From JADGGM01 sp025449955 (GTDB lineage: Bacteria; Gemmatimonadota; Gemmatimonadetes; Gemmatimonadales; Gemmatimonadaceae): a stretch of 64,000 nucleotides of DNA. Under the pieces are notes generated by a model. That model saw nothing but the letters and a program-made list of their open reading frames with translations, was not told the DNA's origin and searched no databases. Position 1 is the stretch's first letter, and each line of letters begins with the position of its first letter. The stretch covers positions 75,807 through 139,806 of the forward strand of contig DATBNO010000039.1 in the NCBI GenBank assembly GCA_036554285.1, in the 5' to 3' direction. Positions 26,177 to 34,908 of the stretch are shown here, piece after piece. Both the position numbers and the translations under genes were made by a program.

Positions 26177-26977
26177 GTGCAGCGGCCCAAGCCGCCATAC
26201 CGACCGCCGATTGGCGTCCCAGCCGAACGGCCGGAGCGATGGGGGCTGCTCGTCTCGCTCGCCGTGCACGCCTTGATCGTGCTGTTGCTCGTGGGCGGAG
26301 TCCTAACGGTAGAGAAGGCCGAGATCGCGAAAGGTGCCGGTGGTGCCGGCCCCATGGGCGGCGGTGGAGGCGGCCGGCTGGGTCTCGCAGGATCCCGCAG
26401 CCAAGAGCAGCTCAAGTACGTGCAGCTGGCGACGCCCAAGCCCGCAGCGCCCGTAGTCCACCCGCCGATCGCGCCACCGGTGAAGAAGCCGCCGAAACCG
26501 GTCGAGCCAAAGCCTATCGTGAAGCAGCAGGTCACTCCCACAGAGCAGGTTGCTCCGCCATCGTCAGCCGCACCAACGGTCGTCGCGGTGGCGCCGTCGG
26601 CGGGCGCAGGCACAGACGGTACCAACGGTGCCGGACCTGGAACCGGCGGGGGGACTGGCGCCGGCAATGGTCCCGGACGCGGTTCGGGAAATGGACCCGG
26701 TACCGGTGGCGGGGAGGGCACCGTTTATCCGGCGACGCCCGACTTTGCGGTGATCCCGCCACTGCCCGTGCCAAAGGGACTTCACGGGAAGATCGTGCAG
26801 CTCCGGTTCACGATCGATGAGAGCGGTCGCGTCGTGAAGTTCGACTTCGATCCAACCGGTGACTCTGGCTACGACCGCGAGCTCAAATCGCGGTTGTCCG
26901 AATACCATTTCCGGCCGGCCCACAAGCAGGACGGGACGCCGGTGTCGTCGGTTTTCGTGACTCAGTTCACGCTCTGA
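26177..26977 (+). CDS. Orphan TonB-like protein with glycine-rich linker
   Basis: 266 residues. Cytoplasmic start, one membrane helix (~residues 22-44), then a G/A-rich stretch, a proline/lysine-rich spacer (PPVKKPPKPVEPKPIVK), a long Gly-Thr-Pro linker (GPGTGGGTGAGNGPGRGSG) and a C-terminal TonB-type domain (LHGKIVQLRFTIDESGRVV ... YHFRPAHKQDGTPVSS). It has no exbB/exbD beside it and may borrow the motor at 23456-25127 or act in another envelope-spanning role. GTG 26177 is the only reasonable start. Confidence 0.75.
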   Translation: MQRPKPPYRPPIGVPAERPERWGLLVSLAVHALIVLLLVGGVLTVEKAEIAKGAGGAGPMGGGGGGRLGLAGSRSQEQLKYVQLATPKPAAPVVHPPIAPPVKKPPKPVEPKPIVKQQVTPTEQVAPPSSAAPTVVAVAPSAGAGTDGTNGAGPGTGGGTGAGNGPGRGSGNGPGTGGGEGTVYPATPDFAVIPPLPVPKGLHGKIVQLRFTIDESGRVVKFDFDPTGDSGYDRELKSRLSEYHFRPAHKQDGTPVSSVFVTQFTL

Positions 26978-27141
26978 TCGGTCGACCCGGTCCATCCACC
27001 GGACTGGCATAGGGTTCGGACGGTTGTTAGCTTCCTGCGGCTGTCACTTGGGCGCGCCCGAGGCCTGGGTCTTGGCGCTACTGAGGCGCGTCCGGCAATA
27101 GCCTGCCAGTCGGACGCCTGCCCATCCAATTGAGGAGCTGA

Positions 27142-28626
27142 ATGACCACAGTCGTGGCCGATCGCCCAGCGACCGCCGAGTCGCCGCACGAGTTCGTCAA
27201 AGCGCTCACGTTGGTGGACGCAACGATGCTGGTGGCGGGCGCCATGATCGGGTCCGGCATCTTCATCGTATCGGCGGACATCGCGCGATCGGTGGGATCG
27301 CCGTTCTGGCTGTTGGTCGTCTGGATCGTCACCGGCATCATGACGCTGCTCGGCGCTCTCGCGTACGGAGAGTTGGCGGCGATGTTTCCGAGGGCCGGCG
27401 GCCAGTATCTGTTTTTGCGCGAGGCAATGGGTCCACTCATGGGGTTTCTCTATGGGTGGACTCTTTTCGTTGTCATTCAGACCGGCACGATCGCGGCGGT
27501 GCTGGTCGCGTTCGCACGATTCCTGGGTGAGCTGGTGCCGGGCATCTCGCCGGACCTCTATGGCTGGTTCCCGCACCATTCGTTCGCGACGGCGGGCGGA
27601 CCGATCGACGTCGGGTTGAGTCCGCAGCGTCTCGTTGCGTTGGTCATCGTGTGGTTGCTCACGTGGATCAACCTCCGCGGCGTGCGCGAGGGGAAGTTCA
27701 TCCAGACGACGTTCACGATCGTGAAGACCGGCGCGCTTGCCTTGCTGGTGATCCTGTGTCTGACGTTAGGCCGGAATGCCTCGGCGATCGCGGCGAACTT
27801 CAGCGCCGGGCACTTTTTCGGGCACGTCGACCTGGGGTCGGCGTTCGTGTTGGCGTTCGGCGCCGCGCTCGTGGGCTCGCTCTTCTCCAGCGACGCCTGG
27901 AACAACGTGACGTTCGCGGCGTCGGAAGTGCACAACCCGAAGCGCAACCTGCCGCTGGCGCTGGCGTTAGGCACGGGGCTCGTGACGCTGCTCTACGTGC
28001 TGACCAACGTCGGGTACCTGTACACGCTGCCGATGTCCGGGTCGGCTGCCGCCACGACGATCATGGGACGCGGGATCCAGTTCGCCACGCAGGACCGCGT
28101 CGGCACCGCGGCCGCCAGCGTGTTGTTCGGCGCGAGCGGCGGCACGGTGATGGCGATCGCGATTCTCGTCAGCACGTTCGGGTGCAGCAACGGACTCATT
28201 CTTGCCGGGCCGCGCGCGTATTACGCAATGGCGCGCGACGGGGTGTTCTTCAAGAAGGTGGGCGAGCTGAATACGCGCAGCGTGCCGGCGTCGGGGCTCG
28301 TCTACCAGGGACTGTGGACGTCGCTCCTGTGCCTAACGGGAACGTACGGCCAGCTGCTCAACTACGTGATCTTCGCCCAGCTGGTGTTCTACGCGCTGAC
28401 GACGACGGGCCTGTTCATTCTGCGCCGGAAGCGCCCGGACGCCGAACGTCCCTATCGCGCGGTGGGATATCCGTGGCTGCCGGGATTGTACATCGCGATG
28501 GCAGCCATCGTCGCCATCATTCTGCTCATTGCCGACAAGACGCGCGCGCAGGCGCTGGCCGGCTTGGCGATCGTCGTCGTCGGCATTCCCGTGTTTCTGT
28601 TGTGGCGGCGCTCGGAGTCGGTGTGA
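27142..28626 (+). CDS. APC-family amino-acid permease (LAT-like)
   Basis: 494 residues, about 12 membrane helices. The start motif DATMLVAGAMIGSGIFIVSADIARSVG and the EVHNPKRNLPLAL loop are typical of amino acid-polyamine-organocation transporters of the LAT/SteT type. GAGGAG precedes ATG 27142. It stands before the membrane pyrophosphatase and two more transporters on the same strand; substrate unknown. Confidence 0.85.
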   Translation: MTTVVADRPATAESPHEFVKALTLVDATMLVAGAMIGSGIFIVSADIARSVGSPFWLLVVWIVTGIMTLLGALAYGELAAMFPRAGGQYLFLREAMGPLMGFLYGWTLFVVIQTGTIAAVLVAFARFLGELVPGISPDLYGWFPHHSFATAGGPIDVGLSPQRLVALVIVWLLTWINLRGVREGKFIQTTFTIVKTGALALLVILCLTLGRNASAIAANFSAGHFFGHVDLGSAFVLAFGAALVGSLFSSDAWNNVTFAASEVHNPKRNLPLALALGTGLVTLLYVLTNVGYLYTLPMSGSAAATTIMGRGIQFATQDRVGTAAASVLFGASGGTVMAIAILVSTFGCSNGLILAGPRAYYAMARDGVFFKKVGELNTRSVPASGLVYQGLWTSLLCLTGTYGQLLNYVIFAQLVFYALTTTGLFILRRKRPDAERPYRAVGYPWLPGLYIAMAAIVAIILLIADKTRAQALAGLAIVVVGIPVFLLWRRSESV

Positions 28627-28732
28627 GACGTTGCCTCGCATTACCGAAGCATCGATCATTGTCGTGCGGCATTTCGCAGCCCTGCGGTCTGGATCTCGAC
28701 GTATCGCTCGTACTCTCTGGAGGCGTTTCCCG

Positions 28733-31231
28733 ATGAACCGGTTGGCACCTGTCGTCCGACGCGCAGCGCGCGTGCTGTTCTATCCACTGCTCGCGTTGGG
28801 CGCCCTGGCGCTCGCCGCGCCCGTGCTCGCCGCGCAGGCAACGCAGAACGCCGGCGGCGAGGCGGACCTCCACATTCCCGACCTCTCGAGCGTGTCGTTC
28901 TTCGGCATTCCAGGACACAAGCTGCTCATGGTGGGCCTGGTGTTCTGCGCGTTGGGCATGCTGTTCGGCCTCACCATCTACAGCAAGCTCAAGAGCCTCC
29001 CGGTGCACAAGTCGATGCGCGAGGTGTCGGAGCTCATCTACGAAACCTGCAAGACCTACCTGGTGCAGCAGGGCAAGTTCCTGCTGCTGCTCGAGGTCTT
29101 CATCGGCGTGGTGATCCTGTTGTACTTCGGCGTGCTGCAGCATTACAGCGCGGCCAAGGTCATCATCATTCTGTTGTTCAGTGTCCTGGGCATCGCGGGC
29201 AGCTACGGCGTGGCCTGGTTCGGCATTCGCGTGAACACGTTCGCGAACTCGCGCACGGCATTCGCCAGTCTGCGCGGCAAGCCGTATCCGTGCTTTGCGA
29301 TTCCGTTGAGCGCCGGCATGAGCATCGGCATGCTGCTGATCAGCGTCGAGCTCGTGATGATGCTCTGCATTCTGCTCTTCATCCCGGGCGACTACGCGGG
29401 GCCGTGCTTCATCGGCTTCGCGATCGGCGAGTCGTTGGGCGCGGCCGCGCTGCGTATCGCGGGCGGCATCTTCACGAAGATCGCCGACATCGGCTCCGAC
29501 TTGATGAAGATCGTGTTCAACATCAAGGAAGATGACGCGCGGAACCCGGGCGTGATCGCGGACTGCACGGGCGACAACGCCGGTGACTCCGTTGGGCCGA
29601 GCGCCGACGGCTTCGAGACGTACGGCGTGACGGGCGTCGCGCTGATCACGTTCATCGTGCTCGCGGTGAAAGAGCCGACGGTGCAGGTGCAGCTGCTGGT
29701 GTGGATCTTCGTGATGCGCGTCGTCATGATCGTGGCGAGCGGCGCGTCGTACCTGATCAACGGCTGGGTGGCGAAGGCGCGCTACGCGGCCGTCGACAAG
29801 ATGAACTTCGAGTCGCCGCTCACGTCGCTGGTGTGGTTGACGTCGATCGTGTCGATCGCCCTCACGTACCTGGTGTCGTACCTGCTGCTGCCGGCGTTGG
29901 GCGACGGCACGATGTGGTGGAAGATCTCGACCGTGATGACGTGCGGCACGTTGGCCGGCGCGTTGATCCCCGAGCTGGTGAAGGTGTTCACGTCGGTCGA
30001 TTCGATTCATACGCGCGAGATCGTGAGCTCGTCCAAGGAAGGCGGCGCCTCGCTCAACATTCTGAGCGGTCTGGTGGCGGGCAACTTCAGCGCCTACTGG
30101 TTAGGCATCGTGATCATGGGGCTCATGGCGATCGGCGCCTGGGTGGCGAGCTACGGCATGGACGCGCTCATGGTGGCGCCGGCGGTGTTCGCGTTCGGGT
30201 TGGTGGCGTTCGGCTTCCTGGGCATGGGCCCGGTGACGATCGCCGTCGACTCGTACGGCCCGGTGACCGACAACGCGCAATCGATCTTCGAGTTGTCGCT
30301 GATCGAGCAGGAGCCCAACATCGCGGCCGAGCTGCAACGCGAGTTCGGGTTCGCGCCGCAGTTCCAGCGCTCGAAGGATCTGCTCGAGGAAAACGACGGC
30401 GCCGGCAACACGTTCAAGGCGACCGCCAAGCCGGTGCTCATAGGCACGGCCGTGGTCGGGGCGACCACCATGATCTTCTCGATCATCGTGGCGCTCACTC
30501 ATGGCCTAACGGAGAACCTCGACAAGCTGTCGATGCTGCACCCGCCGTTCCTGCTCGGGCTGTTGACGGGCGGCGCGCTCATCTACTGGTTCACGGGCGC
30601 GTCGACGCAGGCGGTCACCACCGGCGCGTATCGCGCGGTGGAGTTCATCAAGGCCAACATCCGTCTGGAAGGCGTGACCAGGGCGTCGGTGGAGGACAGC
30701 AAAAAGGTGGTGGAGATCTGCACCGTGTACGCCCAACGGGGCATGCTCAACATCTTCCTCACCGTGTTCTTCTCGGCGCTCGCGTTCGCGTTCGTCGAGC
30801 CGTACTTCTTCATCGGCTATCTCATCTCGATCGCGCTGTTCGGGTTGTACCAGGCGATCTTCATGGCCAACGCCGGCGGCGCCTGGGACAACGCGAAGAA
30901 AATCGTCGAGGTCGAGCTCAAGCAGAAAGGCACGGAGCTGCACGCGGCGACCGTGGTGGGCGACACGGTGGGCGATCCGTTCAAGGACACGTCCTCGGTC
31001 GCGCTCAACCCGGTGATCAAGTTCACGACGCTGTTCGGACTGCTCGCCGTCGAGTTGGCGGTGTCGTTGCGCGCGAGCCAGGGCGCCGGCTTGGTGCACG
31101 TGATTGCGGCCATCTTCTTCCTGATCTCGGTGTACTTCGTGTGGCGGTCGTTCTACGGCATGCGCATTCAGCGCGAGGAGCCCGCAGCCGCGGAGGTTGG
31201 CGGTGTGGCGGTGGGCGCGGTGAGCCGCTGA
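28733..31231 (+). CDS. hppA: Membrane-bound proton-translocating pyrophosphatase
   Basis: 832 residues, about 16 helices; couples pyrophosphate hydrolysis to cation pumping. Family motifs: DDARNPGVIADCTGDNAGDS (PPi/Mg site), SADGFETYGVTGVALI, and the late GGAWDNAKKIVE and GDTVGDPFKDTSS. The ion/K+-dependence motif reads GNTFKA; lysine where potassium-dependent enzymes have alanine argues for a K+-independent H+ pump. ATG 28733 follows TCTGGAGG and gives an N-terminal signal-like helix ending AAQA. The canonical DVGADLVGK is altered to DIGSDLMKI, as in divergent subfamilies. Confidence 0.9.
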   Translation: MNRLAPVVRRAARVLFYPLLALGALALAAPVLAAQATQNAGGEADLHIPDLSSVSFFGIPGHKLLMVGLVFCALGMLFGLTIYSKLKSLPVHKSMREVSELIYETCKTYLVQQGKFLLLLEVFIGVVILLYFGVLQHYSAAKVIIILLFSVLGIAGSYGVAWFGIRVNTFANSRTAFASLRGKPYPCFAIPLSAGMSIGMLLISVELVMMLCILLFIPGDYAGPCFIGFAIGESLGAAALRIAGGIFTKIADIGSDLMKIVFNIKEDDARNPGVIADCTGDNAGDSVGPSADGFETYGVTGVALITFIVLAVKEPTVQVQLLVWIFVMRVVMIVASGASYLINGWVAKARYAAVDKMNFESPLTSLVWLTSIVSIALTYLVSYLLLPALGDGTMWWKISTVMTCGTLAGALIPELVKVFTSVDSIHTREIVSSSKEGGASLNILSGLVAGNFSAYWLGIVIMGLMAIGAWVASYGMDALMVAPAVFAFGLVAFGFLGMGPVTIAVDSYGPVTDNAQSIFELSLIEQEPNIAAELQREFGFAPQFQRSKDLLEENDGAGNTFKATAKPVLIGTAVVGATTMIFSIIVALTHGLTENLDKLSMLHPPFLLGLLTGGALIYWFTGASTQAVTTGAYRAVEFIKANIRLEGVTRASVEDSKKVVEICTVYAQRGMLNIFLTVFFSALAFAFVEPYFFIGYLISIALFGLYQAIFMANAGGAWDNAKKIVEVELKQKGTELHAATVVGDTVGDPFKDTSSVALNPVIKFTTLFGLLAVELAVSLRASQGAGLVHVIAAIFFLISVYFVWRSFYGMRIQREEPAAAEVGGVAVGAVSR

Positions 31232-31292
31232 CCGCGCCCCGGGCGCGGGACGCCGGCATGAGCCGCACGCGCGCACGCGGAGGGACGGTCTA

Positions 31293-32876
31293 GTGGCATC
31301 GTCCCTCTTCGTGCGGAAGACCCTCGCCGATTGCGAGGCGGACGCCGAGCGGCGCGGCGGGCTCAAGCGGTCGCTCAACAAGTGGCATCTCACTGCGTTA
31401 GGCGTGGGCGCCACGATCGGCGCCGGGATTTTTGCCACCACCGGTACGGCGATCGTCGGGGACCCGTCCCGGCCCGGGGCAGGACCGGCGATCGTCTTCT
31501 CGTTTCTGCTCACGGCGGTGGCGTGCGGCTTTGCCGCGCTGTGCTACGCCGAGTTCGCGTCGATGGTGCCGATCTCGGGATCGGCGTACACGTACGCGTA
31601 CGCGTCGATCGGCGAGTTCGTCGCCTGGATCATCGGGTGGGACCTGATCATCGAGTATGCGGTCGGCAATATCGGCGTGGCCATCGGGTGGGCGGGTTAC
31701 TTTCGCGAGCTCATTGGGCATTTCGGGTTGGACCTGCCGGCGTGGCTCGCCACCGACTACCGCACCGCGCACGACGCCTTCCGCACGCTGGCGTCGACGC
31801 CTAACGATCCGGTGACGCAGTACATGGCGTCGGCGTGGGCGCACGCGCCGCACATTTTCGGGCTGCCGTTCATCATTAATTTGCCGGCGGTCGCGGTCGT
31901 GGCGGTGATCACCGTCATCCTGGTGATCGGGATCAAGGAGTCGGCGGACACGAACAACGCGATGGTCCTGCTCAAGATCGGGATCATTTTGTTTTTCATC
32001 GCCGTGGGCATCTTCTTGATCAAGCCGCACAACTGGACGGACAAGGCGAACGGCGGGTTCGCGCCCAACGGATTTGCCGGGATCAGCGCCGCCGCGGCGA
32101 TCATTTTCTTCAGTTACATCGGATTCGACGCGGTGTCGACGGCGGCCGAGGAGTCGAAGAATCCGGCCAAGGACATGCCGTTCGGCATCGTGATGAGTCT
32201 CGTCGTGTGCACGGTGCTCTACATCGCGATCTCGATCGTGATGACGGGTGTGGCGCCGTGGAAGACATTGGGGACGGCGGAGCCGATGATCACGGCGCTG
32301 CAGTACGCGTCGGGGCCGCCGGCGCTGCTCAATGCGTCGCGGTTCATCATTGCGTTAGGCGCAGTGATCGCCATGGGCAGCGTGCTGCTGGTGTTCCAGC
32401 TCGGCCAGCCGCGCATCTTCTTCTCGATGGCGCGCGACGGGCTGCTGCCGCCGGTGATGGCGAAGGTGCACCCGAAATACAAGACGCCCTACGTGGGCAC
32501 CATCCTGACGGGCGTGTTCGTGGCCGCGTTCTCGGCGTTCGCGAATATTTCCGAGGTCGTGGACCTGACGAACATCGGGACGCTGTTCGCCTTCGTGCTG
32601 GTGTCGGCCGGCGTGATTTTTCTGCGCCGCCTGGAGCCGGACCGGCCGCGGCCGTTCCGTGTGCCGTGGGTGCCGATCACACCGCTCATCTCGATCGTCG
32701 CCTGCGCGTACTTGATGTTCCAACTGCCGGGCGTCACGTGGTGGCGGTTCGTGGCGTGGCTGATCCTCGGTCTCGTGTTCTACTTCACGTACGGATACCG
32801 GCACTCGGTGCTGCGCCGTCAGTCGTTAGGCCTGACGCCCGCGTCGCCGGGCGACTCGGCGGGATCGGGCGTCTGA
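31293..32876 (+). CDS. Cationic amino-acid transporter-type APC permease
   Basis: 527 residues, about 12-14 helices, with a CAT/YfnA-type start (LNKWHLTALGVGATIGAGIFATTGTA) and the glutamate loop TAAEESKNPAKDMPFGI. It probably imports or exchanges amino acids. GTG 31293 is preceded by GGAGGGAC at good spacing. Lies between hppA and the dicarboxylate symporter. Confidence 0.87.
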   Translation: MASSLFVRKTLADCEADAERRGGLKRSLNKWHLTALGVGATIGAGIFATTGTAIVGDPSRPGAGPAIVFSFLLTAVACGFAALCYAEFASMVPISGSAYTYAYASIGEFVAWIIGWDLIIEYAVGNIGVAIGWAGYFRELIGHFGLDLPAWLATDYRTAHDAFRTLASTPNDPVTQYMASAWAHAPHIFGLPFIINLPAVAVVAVITVILVIGIKESADTNNAMVLLKIGIILFFIAVGIFLIKPHNWTDKANGGFAPNGFAGISAAAAIIFFSYIGFDAVSTAAEESKNPAKDMPFGIVMSLVVCTVLYIAISIVMTGVAPWKTLGTAEPMITALQYASGPPALLNASRFIIALGAVIAMGSVLLVFQLGQPRIFFSMARDGLLPPVMAKVHPKYKTPYVGTILTGVFVAAFSAFANISEVVDLTNIGTLFAFVLVSAGVIFLRRLEPDRPRPFRVPWVPITPLISIVACAYLMFQLPGVTWWRFVAWLILGLVFYFTYGYRHSVLRRQSLGLTPASPGDSAGSGV

Positions 32877-32881
32877 CGCTC

Positions 32882-34162
32882 GTGGGCACGATCTGGCGCC
32901 GCCTGCGCCGCGTCTCCCTGACGCAATGGATCGTGCTCTCGATGATCGTGGGCACATTGATCGGCTGGCTCACGCCCGGCTTCGCGCTGCATCTCCAGAT
33001 CCTGTCCACGCTGTTCCTGCGCATGATCAAGGCGATCATCGCGCCGTTGATCTTCGGCATGCTGGTGGTGGGCATCGCGGGGCACGGTGACGATCTCAAG
33101 CGCGTCGGCCGGCTGGCGATTCGCTCCATCGTGTACTTCGAGGTGGTCACGACGCTCGCGTTAGCCGTCGGCCTCATCGCGGTCAACGTGATCAAGCCGG
33201 GCCAGGGTGTGAACATCGAATCGGCGTCGGCGGCGCAGGCGACCTCGCTGGCGTCGACCCACATGAGCGCCGACACGGTGCTGATCCACGTGGTGCCGCA
33301 GAGCATCGCCGAGTCGGCCGCGAACAACGAAGTGCTGCAGATCGTGTTTTTCGCCGTGGTGTTCGGCGTTGCCGTCACGCGCGTGCGCGGCGGCCCCAAG
33401 CAGACGATGCTCGCGTTCTGCGAGAGTCTGTCCGAGGTGATGTTCAAGTTCACGGCGCTGGTGATGGCGTTCGCGCCGTTCGGCATCGGCGGCGCGATCG
33501 CGTACACGGTGGGCGGGAACGGGTTAGGCGTCTTGCGCGGGTTGGGCCTGCTGGTCGGGACGCTCTACATCGCGCTGATCATATTCGCGGTCGGCGTGCT
33601 GTGGCCCGTGGCGACGATGGCGCGCGTACCGGTACGGCGATTCGTGACGGCGATCAAGGAGCCGTGGCTGATCGCGTTCTCGACGGCGTCCTCCGAGGCG
33701 GCGCTTCCGTTAGCCATGGAAGAGATGGAACGGTTCGGCGTGCCGCGGCGGATCGTGGCGTTCGTGATGCCGACGGGCTACTCGTTCAACCTCGATGGCA
33801 GCACACTGTACCTGGCGGTGGCGTCGGTGTTCGTCGCGCAAGCGGCGGGCATCCACATGAGCGTTGGGAAGCAACTGCTCATGATGCTGACATTGATGTT
33901 GACGAGCAAAGGGGTGGCGGGTGTGCCGAGGGCGGGGCTCGTGATTCTGTCGGGCGCGCTGGCCACCTTCGGCCTGCCACTACAGGGCGTGGCCGTCATC
34001 GTCGGCGTGGATGCGCTCATGGACATGGCGCGGACATCGATCAACGTGGTGGGCAACTGCCTGGCGTCGGCCGTGATGGCGCGGTGGGAGGGCGAGTTAG
34101 GCGAAGGCGGTGCGTTGACGGGTCCGCTCGCGGCGGCGGAGCCCGCCGCGCACGCCAACTGA
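32882..34162 (+). CDS. Dicarboxylate/glutamate:cation symporter (DAACS family)
   Basis: 426 residues. Conserved elements of GltP/DctA-type transporters are visible: FLRMIKAIIAPLIFGMLVVGI, the serine-rich hairpin FSTASSEAALPLAMEEME, PTGYSFNLDGSTLY, and the final substrate motif MDMARTSINVVGN. It should import C4-dicarboxylates, glutamate or aspartate with protons or sodium. GTG 32882 starts five bases after the previous stop, so the two transporters are probably cotranscribed. Confidence 0.9.
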   Translation: MGTIWRRLRRVSLTQWIVLSMIVGTLIGWLTPGFALHLQILSTLFLRMIKAIIAPLIFGMLVVGIAGHGDDLKRVGRLAIRSIVYFEVVTTLALAVGLIAVNVIKPGQGVNIESASAAQATSLASTHMSADTVLIHVVPQSIAESAANNEVLQIVFFAVVFGVAVTRVRGGPKQTMLAFCESLSEVMFKFTALVMAFAPFGIGGAIAYTVGGNGLGVLRGLGLLVGTLYIALIIFAVGVLWPVATMARVPVRRFVTAIKEPWLIAFSTASSEAALPLAMEEMERFGVPRRIVAFVMPTGYSFNLDGSTLYLAVASVFVAQAAGIHMSVGKQLLMMLTLMLTSKGVAGVPRAGLVILSGALATFGLPLQGVAVIVGVDALMDMARTSINVVGNCLASAVMARWEGELGEGGALTGPLAAAEPAAHAN

Positions 34163-34199
34163 TCGCGGCCGCCGCGGCATAGCGACGCCTGCCTTCGAG

Positions 34200-34817
34200 C
34201 TAGCGCTCGTCGAGCACCTCGGCGAAGAACGCTTCGACGTCGATCTCGATGTGGACGGATTCCTCAGGATTCGGCTGCCACACCATGCGGTCAACGAGTA
34301 TCTCGGGTCGTTGTTCTTCGGGACGCCAACGCTCGATGAGACGCGCGTCCAAGTCGCAGATCCAATATTCGGGCACATGCGCGCGCTGATAGCGACGGCG
34401 CTTGAGATGGCGATCGTAGCGGGCCGTGCTCGGGGACAGGACCTCAATGACGAGAAGCAGCTCCGTAATGTCGCGCCAGTCGCGCACGGCCCGGCCGTCA
34501 GGCGTGCGATACACGAACACATCCGGCTGCAGGATTTCGTCTTCGCCGAGAGAAATGTCGGCTGGTGACATGAGCACGCGGTGGGTGCCGGTCTGACGAA
34601 GCCATGGATCGAGGAGGCGGAGGAGGCCCAGGACAGCTGCTTGATGAGCGTAACGCGGCGCAGGCGTCACCACCAACTCGCCTGCAATGAGCTCGTAACG
34701 TTTGCCGTCGTCGGGCAGTGCGCGCACCCGTTCCGCCGTCCAGGTTTCGTGCGTGTGAGGCATGACCATAATGTGTTGCTCGGCCGGAGGGACTGGCAAG
34801 TAGTCATGCGGCAGCAT
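34200..34817 (-). CDS. Uma2-family (DUF820) putative restriction endonuclease
   Basis: 205 residues, PD-(D/E)XK fold of the Uma2/DUF820 group: substrate-loop region DGKRYELIAGELVVTPAPR, catalytic QPDVFVY aspartate, and IEVLSPSTARYDRHLKRRRYQ with the E-x-lysine set. These genes are scattered and often multicopy in cyanobacteria and Gemmatimonadota; their biological role is unclear. It sits alone on the minus strand between plus-strand transporters. Translation could also start at the internal MVMPHTHETW (~16 residues later). Confidence 0.8.
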   Translation of the reverse strand: MLPHDYLPVPPAEQHIMVMPHTHETWTAERVRALPDDGKRYELIAGELVVTPAPRYAHQAAVLGLLRLLDPWLRQTGTHRVLMSPADISLGEDEILQPDVFVYRTPDGRAVRDWRDITELLLVIEVLSPSTARYDRHLKRRRYQRAHVPEYWICDLDARLIERWRPEEQRPEILVDRMVWQPNPEESVHIEIDVEAFFAEVLDER

Positions 34818-34908
34818 ACCGCGTGATGCTATGACCTGGCGTATCGTTTCACCGCATCACACATCACTCTGTGCCTGTTCGCCAGCCGCGTAGCGTCGCA
34901 CGCAACGG

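Noticed and set aside
26978..27141. Riboswitch before the first amino-acid permease
   Set aside because: A short hairpin (27088-27117) is visible but no known riboswitch pattern.
28526..30010. Long minus-strand open frame across hppA
   Set aside because: Arg/His-rich shadow of a GC-rich gene; hppA has clear motifs on the plus strand.
31233..31249. Terminator after hppA (CCGCGCC/GGGCGCGG)
   Set aside because: Two-base loop and no T-run; probably chance symmetry in GC-rich DNA.
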